Below the pieces are notes generated by a model. That model saw only the letters and a program-made list of their open reading frames with translations. It had not been told where the DNA came from and ran no database searches. A program made the position numbers and the translations under genes. Shown here one piece after another: positions 28,077-35,965 of a stretch of 36,146 nt of DNA. The first letter of the stretch is position 1; every line of letters starts with the position of its first letter. Origin of the DNA: Actinomycetota bacterium (lineage in GTDB: Bacteria > Actinomycetota > Actinomycetes > Streptosporangiales > Streptosporangiaceae); the NCBI GenBank assembly GCA_019240215.1, contig JAFAYQ010000021.1:1-36146 (forward strand). The letters are read 5' to 3'.

Positions 28077-28664
28077 ATGACGACGGGCGGCCACGGCCCG
28101 ATGACGACGGCGGACGACGGCGGCCAGGGCTGGCTGCTGTTCCTCACCCAGCTGCCGGCCTCCCCCTCCAGCGCCCGGGTGGCGCTGTGGCGGCGGCTGC
28201 GCGCGCACGGCGCCACCAGCCTGCTGAACGGGGCCTGGGTGCTGCCGCGGACCGGCGAGCACGAGAAGTTCTTCGGCCAGCTGGCCGAGACCGTGCAGGT
28301 CCAGGGCGGCCGGGCGTTCGTGCTGCCGGTCACCGGCGCCGCCGCCGAAACCGACGAGGTGATCATCGCCCGGTTCCAGGCCGATCGCGAGCGTGAGTAC
28401 CACGAGCTGGCCGAGCGCTGCGACGCCCTCCTGGCCGAGCTGCGCAAGGAGAGCGCGGCCGGCAAGTTCACCTTCGCCGAGCTCGAGGAGAACGAGCAGG
28501 GCCTGGACAAGCTGGTCAGCTGGCTGGCCCGCATCCAGGCCCGCGACTTCCGGCCCGCCCCGCTCGATCCCGCGCCCGAGGACCGGCTGGCCGACTGCCG
28601 CCAGGCGCTGGAGGCGTTCGCCCAGTCCGTCTACCGGGCCGAAGGGGTCGATCCGGCCGACTGA
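28077..28664 (+). CDS. ChrB-like (chromate resistance regulator, N-terminal domain) protein
   Basis: 195 residues. GWLLFLTQLPASPSSARVALWRRLRAHGATSLLNGAWVLP is characteristic of the ChrB N-terminal, PaaX-like winged-helix family. The middle holds an acidic/basic helical stretch (DREREYHELAERCDALLAEL) and FAELEENEQGLDKL. ChrB in proteobacteria senses chromate and controls chrA; no chrA transporter or the second ChrB domain is visible here. Two in-frame ATGs lie 24 bp apart inside a CCCGATGACGACGG repeat; the first has AGGGCGG before it. It follows the GAF-LytTR gene by nine bases, so they may be co-transcribed. Confidence 0.78.
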   Translation: MTTGGHGPMTTADDGGQGWLLFLTQLPASPSSARVALWRRLRAHGATSLLNGAWVLPRTGEHEKFFGQLAETVQVQGGRAFVLPVTGAAAETDEVIIARFQADREREYHELAERCDALLAELRKESAAGKFTFAELEENEQGLDKLVSWLARIQARDFRPAPLDPAPEDRLADCRQALEAFAQSVYRAEGVDPAD

Positions 28665-28757
28665 TGACACATAGGAACAAAGTAAGCACTCTAGGTTACT
28701 AAAGCGGATTCTGGGCATCGTCCGATGACTGGGCACACCGGTCCATCGGGGGACTTT

Positions 28758-29435
28758 ATGATCGGCCGTTTCCGCACGTGGGTGGCCTTCGCGGCCAGCG
28801 CGCTCCTCGTCACCGCCTGGTCGGCCGCCGGGGCCGGCCCCGCCGCCGCCGCACCGTCCGCCGGCTGGCAGCACGCGGCGCTGATCTACCACGCGGCGAG
28901 CCGCACCCAGCAGCAGTGGGAGCAGCACCTGATGGCGGTCAACGCGTCGGGCCAGTTCACCGGCAAGTGGCTGTTCGACGCGGTCATCCTCACCACCCAG
29001 ACCATCGACGGCCAGAACATCATGTACGCCAGCCTGACCGGCCCGACCTGACCGGCTACCTGGCCGGCCAGACGATCGCCAACACCGACATCAGCATCGG
29101 CTGGTCGCCGTCGGCCAGCGCCAGCGGCACCTGGCGGCTCGGTCCAGGCCACCTGGACCGGCGCTCATACCGCCGCCACCGCGACCGTGTGGATGACCGC
29201 CGCCAGCAGCGCCTACGGGGTGCTGCTGCCGTCCTCGGTCACGATCTCCTGGCGCAACGCCAGCGGCGCCTGGCAGGCCGGCACCACCGTGACCCCCAAG
29301 CCGAGCTGCGGGCCGTCCCCCTGCGCGACCCTCGCCCTCCCGGCCGGCGCCCAGGTCACCGGGGTCAAAGCCACGTTCCCGGGCGGCGGCTCATCCTCGG
29401 ACTGGTACATGGTGAGCGAGCTCAGCACCCAGTGA
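28758..29435 (+). pseudogene. Secreted-protein gene with two compensating frameshifts
   Basis: A signal peptide is clear (MIGRFRTWVAFAASALLVTAW, cleavage near APSA). The mature part then reads HAALIYHAASRTQQQWEQHL and DAVILTTQTIDGQNIMYASLTG before a TGA at 29049. The protein-like sequence continues in a second frame (DLTGYLAGQTIANTDISIGW, about 29042-29150). It then returns to the first frame (QATWTGAHTAATATVWM, through VTISWRNASGAW, to VSELSTQ and the stop at 29435). Two opposite one-base shifts about 105 bp apart would give one continuous protein of roughly 225 residues. It is either a recent pseudogene or holds assembly errors. The function is unknown. AT-rich DNA (28665-28720) lies upstream as a probable promoter. 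Confidence 0.65.
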
Positions 29436-29453
29436 CGGCGGCCCGCCCGCCCC

Positions 29454-29888
29454 TCAGAGGGCCCGGTCGAGGGCTTCGGTCAGGGCGACCGGGGTGACCT
29501 CGAGGCGGTCGAAGCGCCAGCCGTCCCCGGTGCGGCGCGCGCCGTAGTGCTGGATGGCGGCCGCGACCGCCTCGGCCCGGTCGCCGAGGAGGTAGACGGC
29601 GATGTCGTGGGCCCGGACCGAGGCGGTGTCGCCGTCGATCGCGAAGACGAAGTTGGACTTGCTGTGCAGCGTCCCGGTGTACCGGTCGTGGCCCGCGCGC
29701 GCGAGCTGGATGAGCGCTTCGATACCGCGGGCGTCCCCGCGCCGGGATGTGACCACGACGTCCTCGGTGAACAGCCCGCTGGTCTCGTCGTAGCGGGCCT
29801 CGTCGATCCACAGGCTGTGGCGGGCGACCAGGTCGGCCAGCTCGGCGCGGTCGGCCAGCTCGCGGACCAGGGTTTCGGTGCTGGTCAT
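29454..29888 (-). CDS. SnoaL-like/NTF2-fold protein
   Basis: 144 residues of the SnoaL-like (NTF2-fold) family. The N-terminal helix ELADRAELADLVARHSLWID, the FTEDVVVTS strand and the HSKSNFVFAIDGDTASVRAHDI stretch are typical of small polyketide-cyclase/ketosteroid-isomerase-like proteins. The function cannot be set; such proteins are isomerases, hydrolases or binding proteins. The ATG follows TAGGGAGTCCCTC. It is divergent from a MarR regulator and carries one of the MarR-type operators about 16 bp before its start, so it is probably the regulated target. Confidence 0.8.
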   Translation of the reverse strand: MTSTETLVRELADRAELADLVARHSLWIDEARYDETSGLFTEDVVVTSRRGDARGIEALIQLARAGHDRYTGTLHSKSNFVFAIDGDTASVRAHDIAVYLLGDRAEAVAAAIQHYGARRTGDGWRFDRLEVTPVALTEALDRAL

Positions 29889-29904
29889 GAGGGACTCCCT
29901 AATT

Positions 29905-29919
29905 GTTAGAGCTACTAAC
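29905..29919. promoter_or_regulatory. MarR-type operator 1 (GTTAG-N5-CTAAC)
   Basis: A perfect 5-bp inverted repeat with a five-base spacer (AGCTA), 17 bp before the SnoaL-like start codon, where the -10 region of that gene would fall. The same half-sites recur 41 bp away. Confidence 0.75.
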
Positions 29920-29945
29920 GTTCGTGTCACTAATGAACTTAGATC

Positions 29946-29960
29946 GTTAGTACTTCTAAC
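29946..29960. promoter_or_regulatory. MarR-type operator 2 (GTTAG-N5-CTAAC)
   Basis: Identical half-sites to operator 1 with spacer TACTT. It covers the expected -35 region of the MarR gene. Between the two sites, CTAA-N5-TTAG (29930-29942) is a possible third, inverted variant. Confidence 0.75.
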
Positions 29961-29969
29961 GCAAACAGA

Positions 29970-29975
29970 TAAACT
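29970..29975 (+). promoter_or_regulatory. -10 box of the MarR gene, leaderless start
   Basis: TAAACT lies exactly six bases before the GTG start at 29982, so transcription would begin at or next to the start codon. No ribosome site is present, consistent with a leaderless message. Confidence 0.5.
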
Positions 29976-29981
29976 GCTCCG

Positions 29982-30470
29982 GTGGAGAGCGGCTACGACC
30001 TGCGGTTCGACCACGGCGACGAAACCCCGGAACGGCTCCGGCGCCAGTTCTCCCGCCTGGCCGGGATGACCGCCGCCCAGACCCGGCTAGTGGCCGGGGA
30101 GGCGCTGGCCGCCGTCGGGGCCGGCAAGGACGACTTCGTGGTGCTCGCCACCCTGGCCGAGCTCGGCCCGGCCAGCCAGGCGGCCTTGTCGGTCCGCACG
30201 CGGATCTACACCAGCGACCTGGTCGCCGTCCTCAACGACCTCGCGGCCGGCGGCTGGATCCGCCGTACCCCCGACCCGGCCGACAAGCGCCGCAACGTCA
30301 TCACGATCACGGCCGGCGGCGAACGCCGGCTGGCCGAGCTGGACCGGATCCTCGGCCGCGTCAACGAGCACATCATGGCCCCGCTCGGCCGGGACGAGCG
30401 TGCGCAGCTGTTCGCCCTGCTGGGCCGGGTCAACGCCCACCTCGACCGCGACCCCCAGCTGCCCGGCTGA
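29982..30470 (+). CDS. MarR-family transcriptional regulator
   Basis: 162 residues. The winged helix-turn-helix runs from FVVLATLAELGPASQAALSVRTRIYTSDLVAVLNDLAAGGWIRRTPDPADKRRNVITIT, with the recognition helix in the TRIYTSDLVAVLNDL part and the wing at PDPADKRRN. Long terminal helices form the dimer interface. It faces the SnoaL-like gene over two GTTAG-N5-CTAAC operators, one of which overlaps its own promoter, so it most likely represses both genes until a ligand binds. GTG start, apparently leaderless. Confidence 0.9.
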   Translation: MESGYDLRFDHGDETPERLRRQFSRLAGMTAAQTRLVAGEALAAVGAGKDDFVVLATLAELGPASQAALSVRTRIYTSDLVAVLNDLAAGGWIRRTPDPADKRRNVITITAGGERRLAELDRILGRVNEHIMAPLGRDERAQLFALLGRVNAHLDRDPQLPG

Positions 30471-30556
30471 GCCCGGCCCCGGACGGCAGCCACGTCCGAT
30501 TTTGCTGTGATTTAGGAGGTTTACGCTTCATCTAGAGCGTGGGAGGCCGGTTCGGA

Positions 30557-30592
30557 CTGGGGCGTGCAGTAGGTGGGGGCTGCACGCCCCAG
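30557..30592. terminator. Strong hairpin terminator between convergent genes
   Basis: CTGGGGCGTGCAG (30557-30569) and its exact reverse complement (30580-30592) form a perfect 13-bp stem with a ten-base loop. There is no U-tract, as is common in actinomycetes. It lies between the MarR gene and the convergent amidohydrolase and could serve both. The rest of the 160-bp gap shows nothing else. Confidence 0.8.
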
Positions 30593-30630
30593 AGCCGTTC
30601 TCGCCCAACGAGGCCACCCAGCCGGGCCGG

Positions 30631-32049
30631 TCAGATGATCGGCCACCGGGGCAGCGGCGCGATCCCGATCTCGCCCAGCACCCGCCGGTTGATCTCCTCC
30701 ACCTGGTGCCGCAGCCCGGCCTCGTCCAGCGCGGTCAGCTGGCCGCCCCGCAGCACCACGTCGCCGCCGATGAGCACGGTGTCGACCGAGTGCCCGGTCG
30801 AGCCGTAGACCACGTTGGCGACCGGGTTGTGGAGCGGGCGGAGGTCGAAGTTGCCGGTATCGAACACCACGATGTCGGCCTGCTTGCCGACCTCCAGCGA
30901 GCCGACCTGATCCTGCATCCGCAGCGCGGTGGCGCCGCCCAGGGTGGCCATCTCCAGCGCCTGCTCGGCCGAGACCGCGTTCGGGTCGCGGGTGGAGTCA
31001 CGGGGCAGCAGCGCCGCCAGCTGCATGGCCCGGCAGATGTCGGTGTGGTTGGAGACGTTCTCGGCGTCGGTGCCGAGCGCCATCGGCACCCCGGCCGCCG
31101 CCAGCTCGCGCCACTTGCCGGTCTGGGTGGTGCCCTTGGCCAGCTTGAGAGCCGAGGTCGGGTTCTGCGAGATGCGGGCGCCGGACGCCACCACCAGCTC
31201 CACGTCACGGGCGTCGAGGCTGGTCATGTGGTTGAGCAGCACCCGCTCGTGGAGTGCCCCGATCGTGTCCATGTGCGCCACCGGGCGCTCGCCGAACGCC
31301 TTCAGCTCCATCTCGACCTCGCGCTCGCTGGTCGACTTGTGCAGCACGAACAGGCTGTCGTACTCGGTCGCGAGGTCGGCGGCGCCCCGGGTCAGCTCGT
31401 CCGAGCAGGTGCCGACGCCCTCGATCGTGACCGCGTCCAGGATCCGCGGATGGTTGAACTTGCGGACCGTCCGCACGCCCTCGGCCAGCCGGTCGAGGGC
31501 GGTGTCGGCGTCCATCGTCAGCCAGTCGGGCAGCCCGTCGGCGCCCGCCGCCCCGGCCTGGTCCCAGGTCCAGGGTCCGGTCCGGGCCCGGATGCCGGCG
31601 TCGGCCAGCGCCTCCAGCACCGCCTCGAGGTGGTTGCAGCCGGGCTCCTCGAACAGGGTGGTGCCGAACCGGATCATCTCGGCCGCCGCGTGCCGCGCGT
31701 AGACGTGCATGTCATCCTCGGTCAGGGCCGCGAACGACGGATAGATGAACTCGCGCAGGGCCGCCAGCGTCTGGCCGCCCTCCGGCATCGCCCCCTTGGC
31801 GCAGCACAGCAGGTGCCGGTGGCCGTTGGTCAGGCCGGGGATGACGATGGCGTCGGGCTTGTCGATCAGCGTGGCCGGCCGGTACCGGGCCAGGATGTCG
31901 GCCCGCTTGCCGACCGCCACGATGATCCCGTGGTCGACGGCGATCGCGCCGTCCCGGAAGATCTCCCGGCCGGTGTTGACGGTGATGACGTACTCGCCGG
32001 TGACGACGGTGTCGACCGCGGCCGGCTCGATCCGGTCCTGGACCGTCAC
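30631..32049 (-). CDS. Amidohydrolase (ATZ/TRZ, deaminase-type)
   Basis: 472 residues, metal-dependent TIM-barrel hydrolase. Metal-binding signatures are TNGHRHLL (HxH), the LHKST segment, LLNHMT, and the late Asp in LGTDAENVSNHTDI. The flanking small beta-domain is visible at both ends (VVTGEYVITVNTGRE, and LEVGKQADIVVFDT). Relatives deaminate or dechlorinate ring amines such as guanine, 8-oxoguanine, SAH or s-triazines. The GTG start overlaps the permease stop (GTGA), so the two are coupled and the permease probably brings in its substrate, likely a nucleobase or similar heterocycle (inference). Confidence 0.87.
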   Translation of the reverse strand: MTVQDRIEPAAVDTVVTGEYVITVNTGREIFRDGAIAVDHGIIVAVGKRADILARYRPATLIDKPDAIVIPGLTNGHRHLLCCAKGAMPEGGQTLAALREFIYPSFAALTEDDMHVYARHAAAEMIRFGTTLFEEPGCNHLEAVLEALADAGIRARTGPWTWDQAGAAGADGLPDWLTMDADTALDRLAEGVRTVRKFNHPRILDAVTIEGVGTCSDELTRGAADLATEYDSLFVLHKSTSEREVEMELKAFGERPVAHMDTIGALHERVLLNHMTSLDARDVELVVASGARISQNPTSALKLAKGTTQTGKWRELAAAGVPMALGTDAENVSNHTDICRAMQLAALLPRDSTRDPNAVSAEQALEMATLGGATALRMQDQVGSLEVGKQADIVVFDTGNFDLRPLHNPVANVVYGSTGHSVDTVLIGGDVVLRGGQLTALDEAGLRHQVEEINRRVLGEIGIAPLPRWPII

Positions 32050-33503
32050 GCGCCCACCCCCTGGACCGGCGTCTCGGCCGGGGTGGCGGGAGCGGCGGCC
32101 GGCCGGGCCCGCCACATCCGGTAGCCGCCGTAGATGATGACCGCGACCAGGAAGTTGACGAAGTAGGCGACGTCGGCGCCGTCCCAGGCCTTGGCGACCG
32201 GGCCGACCACGATGCTGGTGTTCATGAACGGCACCGCCGCCCCGAACGCGACGACGAAGGTGATGATGGCCACGATCGCGTCCGAGCGCACGGTGCTTTC
32301 CCGGGCCGGGTTGACCGTGGCCCGGCCCCGCGCCCGGTAGAGCCAGTCGATGGTGACGATCGCGAAGAAGGCGGGGATCCAGTACCCGACGAACAGCAGC
32401 ACGTTCTCGAACCGGGACGAGGTGTCCCCGCCGTGCATCCACAAGATCAGGAAGAACGCGATCACGGTGACGACCAGGGCCGACAGCGGGCGGCGGACCC
32501 GGACCCCGACCGTCTGCAGCGCCAGCGAGCCGCTGTAGTCGTTCATCGCGTTCGAGCCGACCGCCGCCAGCGCGATGACGACCAGGGCCAGCCCGCCGAT
32601 GAAGCCGCCGCCCATCACGGTGCGGACCCCGGCCGCGGTCTCGGCCCCCAGCGCCTTGGCCCCGGCGATCCCGATGGCCTGGATGCAGACGTAGCCGAGC
32701 ACGATGCCCGCCAGGCTGTACCAGAACACCGGCTTGCGGTTGGTGCTGGCGGGCAGGTAGCGGCTGTAGTCGGAGGCGTAGCTGGTCCAGGAGATGGCCA
32801 GGCTGAGCGCGACCGTCACCTCGAGCACGAACGCGCCGACCAGGCTGCCGTGGTGCACGGTGGGCGCGGTGATGATCGGGGCGTTCCCGCTCAGCAGCTT
32901 GCCGGTCAGCACCGCGAACGTGATGACCAGGACCACGGTCATCACCGCCTCGACCCGGTGGATGAGCTCGTAGCCGAAGATGCCGACGATCCCCTGCAGG
33001 GCCAGCACGATGATCACGCCGACCCAGAACGGGGTGTGCAGCAGCACCGACAGCGCCTCGCCGCCGAACAGGCCGACCAGGCCGTCCCAGGCGATCGAGG
33101 ACACCCACTGGACGATGGCGGGGAGGACCACGGTGGCGCCGAACGCCATCCGCGAGGCGGGCAGCTGCCCGGTGCCGGTGCGCGGGCCCCAGGTCGACAG
33201 GTAGGCGACCGGCAGCGAGCCCAGGATCGTGCCGATGACCATGGCCAGCAGGCCGAGCCAGAAGCCGAGCCCGAACACGATGGCCAGCGAGCCGGTGAAC
33301 ACGCCGGTCACGTTCATCTGGGGGGCGAACCAGACGGTGAACAGCCGCCGGGCGTGGCCGTAGCGGTTGTCCTCGGGAATCGGGGCGATGCCGTGGGTCT
33401 CGACCACCAGGTCGCCGGAGCCCGTGGGCATCCGGCCACCGAAGGTCGTCGCCACCAGCGCGCTCGACCCAGCGGCGGGGCGCTGGTCTGTCTTATCGGC
33501 CAT
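32046..33503 (-). CDS. NCS1-family permease (cytosine/purine/hydantoin type)
   Basis: 485 residues with about twelve membrane segments. The NCS1 pattern is visible: THGIAPIPEDNRYGHARRLFTVWFAPQMN before the first segment, the Pro/Gly-rich LGSLPVAYLSTWGPRTGTGQLPASRMAFG region, SYASDYSRYLP, and NDYSGSLALQTVGVRVRRP. It would import a nucleobase, hydantoin or related compound with Na+ or H+. It is coupled to the following amidohydrolase by GTGA. Three AGATCT repeats lie over its presumed transcription start, about 60-80 bp upstream. Confidence 0.9.
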   Translation of the reverse strand: MADKTDQRPAAGSSALVATTFGGRMPTGSGDLVVETHGIAPIPEDNRYGHARRLFTVWFAPQMNVTGVFTGSLAIVFGLGFWLGLLAMVIGTILGSLPVAYLSTWGPRTGTGQLPASRMAFGATVVLPAIVQWVSSIAWDGLVGLFGGEALSVLLHTPFWVGVIIVLALQGIVGIFGYELIHRVEAVMTVVLVITFAVLTGKLLSGNAPIITAPTVHHGSLVGAFVLEVTVALSLAISWTSYASDYSRYLPASTNRKPVFWYSLAGIVLGYVCIQAIGIAGAKALGAETAAGVRTVMGGGFIGGLALVVIALAAVGSNAMNDYSGSLALQTVGVRVRRPLSALVVTVIAFFLILWMHGGDTSSRFENVLLFVGYWIPAFFAIVTIDWLYRARGRATVNPARESTVRSDAIVAIITFVVAFGAAVPFMNTSIVVGPVAKAWDGADVAYFVNFLVAVIIYGGYRMWRARPAAAPATPAETPVQGVGA

Positions 33504-33562
33504 TCGGGGCCTCCGTCGATCGGGGGACGTGCCGGGGGCGGAGCCGGGAACCGGGCCCGCGA

Positions 33563-33582
33563 AGATCTGAGATCTAAGATCT
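33563..33582. promoter_or_regulatory. Triple AGATCT repeat at 7-bp spacing, likely GntR operator
   Basis: AGATCT at 33563, 33570 and 33577, each separated by one base. A two-copy version stands before the GntR gene. The repeats cover roughly -9 to +15 of the permease promoter, fitting repression. Direct-repeat operators of this sort are known for FCD-type GntR regulators such as NanR. Confidence 0.65.
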
Positions 33583-33583
33583 G

Positions 33584-33613
33584 AGACTAGAAACGTAGAC
33601 GGTTTACGGTCAA
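33584..33613 (-). promoter_or_regulatory. Promoter of the permease-amidohydrolase operon
   Basis: Read leftward: TTGACC (-35, 33613-33608), 18-base spacer, TAGTCT (-10, 33589-33584). The remaining upstream DNA (33614-33759) is comparatively AT-rich with no gene and no further motif that I can see. Confidence 0.5.
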
Positions 33614-33759
33614 TGCTCTGGGTGTTACTTTTCTGTTTCCGGAATAACAGGACGTAGCGTCCTATCGCTTATTGGTAATGATTTGCCTGGTCATAAAGGG
33701 TCGCTAGTCGTCAGAGTTTTGGCCCTGGCCCGGCCACGGTAACGCTCGGAGCCGAGATC

Positions 33760-35208
33760 TCATCGGATGACGTCGGCCGACCGGTACCCGATCATCATCG
33801 ACGCCAGGTTGGTGTTCGCCCGCGGCAGCGACGGCATGACCGATGAGTCCGCCACCGCCAGGTCGCGGACGCCGAGCACGCCCAGGTCGGGTCCGACGAC
33901 GGTGCCGCCGGCGGCCGGGTCGCCCATCCGGCAGGTGCCGCTGTGGTGGTGGTAGCTGCTGACCGCGGCCCGGGCCGCCGCCACCAGGTCGTCGGCCCGC
34001 CACCAGGCATCATCCGGGATCGTCAGCACCCCGTCGGCGGCCAGCTTCTCCAGCAGCTCGCCGGTGGTGGCCACGATCTCGGCCATGTTGGCGGCGTCGG
34101 CGTCCTCGGTCAGGTGGCCGACGTCGAGCCGGGGGCCGCCGGGGCCGAGGCCGAACCGGCCGCGGCTGCGCGGCGCCATCAGCGCGGCCGTGAACGACAC
34201 CCGGGTGGGCGGCGAGGTGAGGTCGTAGGGCCGGGTCTGCCAGGGGAAGATCTCGGCCTCGCGGTGCTCGCCCGGTTCACCGGGCAGCTCGTAGCGCAGC
34301 AGCGCCCCGCTGACCGGCCGGGCCTCGATCAGGGCGGGGTCGGTCACGTCGACGTCGAGCAGGCACCAGGGATGGTCGGCCAGGTTGGCGCCGACGCCGG
34401 GCAGCACCGACACCGGCTCGGCCCCCAGCGCCGCCAGCGCGTCCTCGGCGCCGATGCCGGACCGCAGCAGCAGGGCGGGCGACCCGTAGGCGCCCGCGCA
34501 GACGATGACCCGGCCGGCCGTGATCCGCTCGGGGCCGTCGGGGCCGGTGACGTCGGCCCCGACGCAGCGCTCGCCCGCGAACACGAGCCGGTCGGCGGCG
34601 GTGTCGGGCCGGATCGCCACCCCGGCCCGGCGGGCGGCGGGCACCACCCCGGCCCAGGTGCCCCAGCGGCCGCCGTCCCGCCGGTTGGTGGTCCAGGCGC
34701 CGTAGCCGAGGGCGCCGGGGGCGTTGTGATCCTCGACGGCCGGGTGGCCGGCGTCCCGGCACCAGCCGAACACCGCCTCGTCCAGCGGGCCGGGATCGAG
34801 CCGGGTGATCGGGATCAGGCCGTCGGCCCCGTGGTAGCTGGCGCCCGGGAACTGCTGGTCGGCCTCGATGCCGCGGAACCCGGTCAGCACGTCGGCCCAG
34901 CCCCAGCCGGGCACCTGCCAGCCGTCGTAACACCAGGGCTGGCCGCGCAGGGCGGCCGCCGAGTTGACGGTCGACCCGCCGCCCAGGCCGCGGCCCTGCG
35001 GGATCGGCTTGCCGGTGCGGTCGTCGGTGTAGCGGTAGTAGTGCGCGTCCGGCAGCGCGTAATCATGCAGTGCCCAGCGCGGCGGCGGGTCGCCCGCGTC
35101 CGGTCCGGCCTCCACCACGGTGACCGGGCCGCGCTCGGCCCAGCGCAGCGCCGCGAACAAGCCGGCCGCGCCGGCCCCGATCACCAGCGTGTCGGTTGAG
35201 GTGGGCAT
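33760..35208 (-). CDS. GMC-family FAD oxidoreductase (choline dehydrogenase-like)
   Basis: 482 residues. The FAD-binding LVIGAGAAGLFAA opens the protein, followed by VVEAGPDAGDPPP, the GRGLGGGSTVNSAAALRG flavin motif and VIVCAGAYGSPALLLRSGIG. The active-site His lies in SYHHHSGTCRMG and the partner Asn in PRANTNLASMMIGYRSAD. It oxidises an alcohol or amino-alcohol group with FAD; the true substrate is not evident. AAGGACGG lies before the ATG. It is between the GntR gene and the permease and is probably induced together with them. Confidence 0.88.
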   Translation of the reverse strand: MPTSTDTLVIGAGAAGLFAALRWAERGPVTVVEAGPDAGDPPPRWALHDYALPDAHYYRYTDDRTGKPIPQGRGLGGGSTVNSAAALRGQPWCYDGWQVPGWGWADVLTGFRGIEADQQFPGASYHGADGLIPITRLDPGPLDEAVFGWCRDAGHPAVEDHNAPGALGYGAWTTNRRDGGRWGTWAGVVPAARRAGVAIRPDTAADRLVFAGERCVGADVTGPDGPERITAGRVIVCAGAYGSPALLLRSGIGAEDALAALGAEPVSVLPGVGANLADHPWCLLDVDVTDPALIEARPVSGALLRYELPGEPGEHREAEIFPWQTRPYDLTSPPTRVSFTAALMAPRSRGRFGLGPGGPRLDVGHLTEDADAANMAEIVATTGELLEKLAADGVLTIPDDAWWRADDLVAAARAAVSSYHHHSGTCRMGDPAAGGTVVGPDLGVLGVRDLAVADSSVMPSLPRANTNLASMMIGYRSADVIR

Positions 35209-35227
35209 CCTGACCGTCCTTCCGCGC

Positions 35228-35920
35228 CTACGTGATGGTTGACGTCTCGGCGATGCTCGTCAGCTGGTCGGCCATGACCGACAGGATGTGGCGGCGCATC
35301 AGGGCCTCGGCGGCGCCGCCGTCGCGCTGCACGATCGCCTCGTAGATGGCCTGGTGCTCGGGCACCGACTTGGCCAGGCGGCCGGGGATCCCGGCCGTCA
35401 GGCGGCCGATCCGCTTGATGTGGCCGCGGATGTTGCCGACCATCTCGGCGATCCGGCTGTTCCGCGACTGCGCGTACATGACCAGGTCGAACTGGTCGTG
35501 CAGCTCGGCCAGCTCCTCGGCCCGGCCCTCGATCACCTCGCCCCCGGCCACACAGGCGGCGCTGGCCTGCACGATCCGGGCCAGCTCGGCCAGCCCGTCG
35601 GCGCTGATGTAGGAGGCGGCCTGGCGCGCGCAGGCGCCTTCCAGCAGCTCGCGCAGCTCGTAGATCTCCCGCAGGTCGGTGCGGCTGTAGCCGACCACCA
35701 CCGCGCTGCGGTAGGGCGGGATCGCCACGAAGCCGTCCTTCTGCAGCCGGACCAGCGCGTCCCGCAGCGGGGTCTTGCTCACCCCGAACCGGGGCGCCAG
35801 CTCGGCCTCCCGCAGCACCGCCCCGGGCAGCAGCACGCCGCTGATGATGTCGTCCCGCAGCTGCTGGTACACGGTGTCCTTGAGCTGCCGGTGCGCTCCC
35901 TCATCCACCGCGTGCGTCAT
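35228..35920 (-). CDS. GntR-family regulator with FCD effector domain
   Basis: 230 residues. The N-terminal winged helix includes LKDTVYQQLRDDIISGVLLPGAVLREAELAPRFGVSKTPLRDALVRLQKDGFV. The C-terminal all-helical FCD domain has DLREIYELRELLEG, ELHDQFD, RLTAGIPGRLAKSVPEHQAIYEAI and AEALMRRHI, with the Asp/His metal-type ligands expected of the subgroup. I chose the ATG with AGGGGAGAGCGGCG before it over a longer frame starting 30 bp upstream. A double AGATCT site lies 33-45 bp upstream, implying autoregulation. It likely controls the amidohydrolase, GMC and permease genes. Confidence 0.9.
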   Translation of the reverse strand: MTHAVDEGAHRQLKDTVYQQLRDDIISGVLLPGAVLREAELAPRFGVSKTPLRDALVRLQKDGFVAIPPYRSAVVVGYSRTDLREIYELRELLEGACARQAASYISADGLAELARIVQASAACVAGGEVIEGRAEELAELHDQFDLVMYAQSRNSRIAEMVGNIRGHIKRIGRLTAGIPGRLAKSVPEHQAIYEAIVQRDGGAAEALMRRHILSVMADQLTSIAETSTIT

Positions 35921-35952
35921 CGCCGCTCTCCCCTGCGTTCTCACCACCACTG

Positions 35953-35965
35953 AGATCTCAGATCC
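35953..35965. promoter_or_regulatory. Double AGATC repeat, second likely GntR operator
   Basis: AGATCT (35953) and AGATCC (35960) at the same 7-bp spacing as the triple site near 33570. It overlaps the last codons and stop of the upstream amidohydrolase and lies just before the GntR gene. Confidence 0.6.

Noticed and set aside
33755..33760. Single AGATCT at the end of the GMC gene as a third operator
   Set aside because: Only one copy, within codons, without the 7-bp repeat; likely chance.
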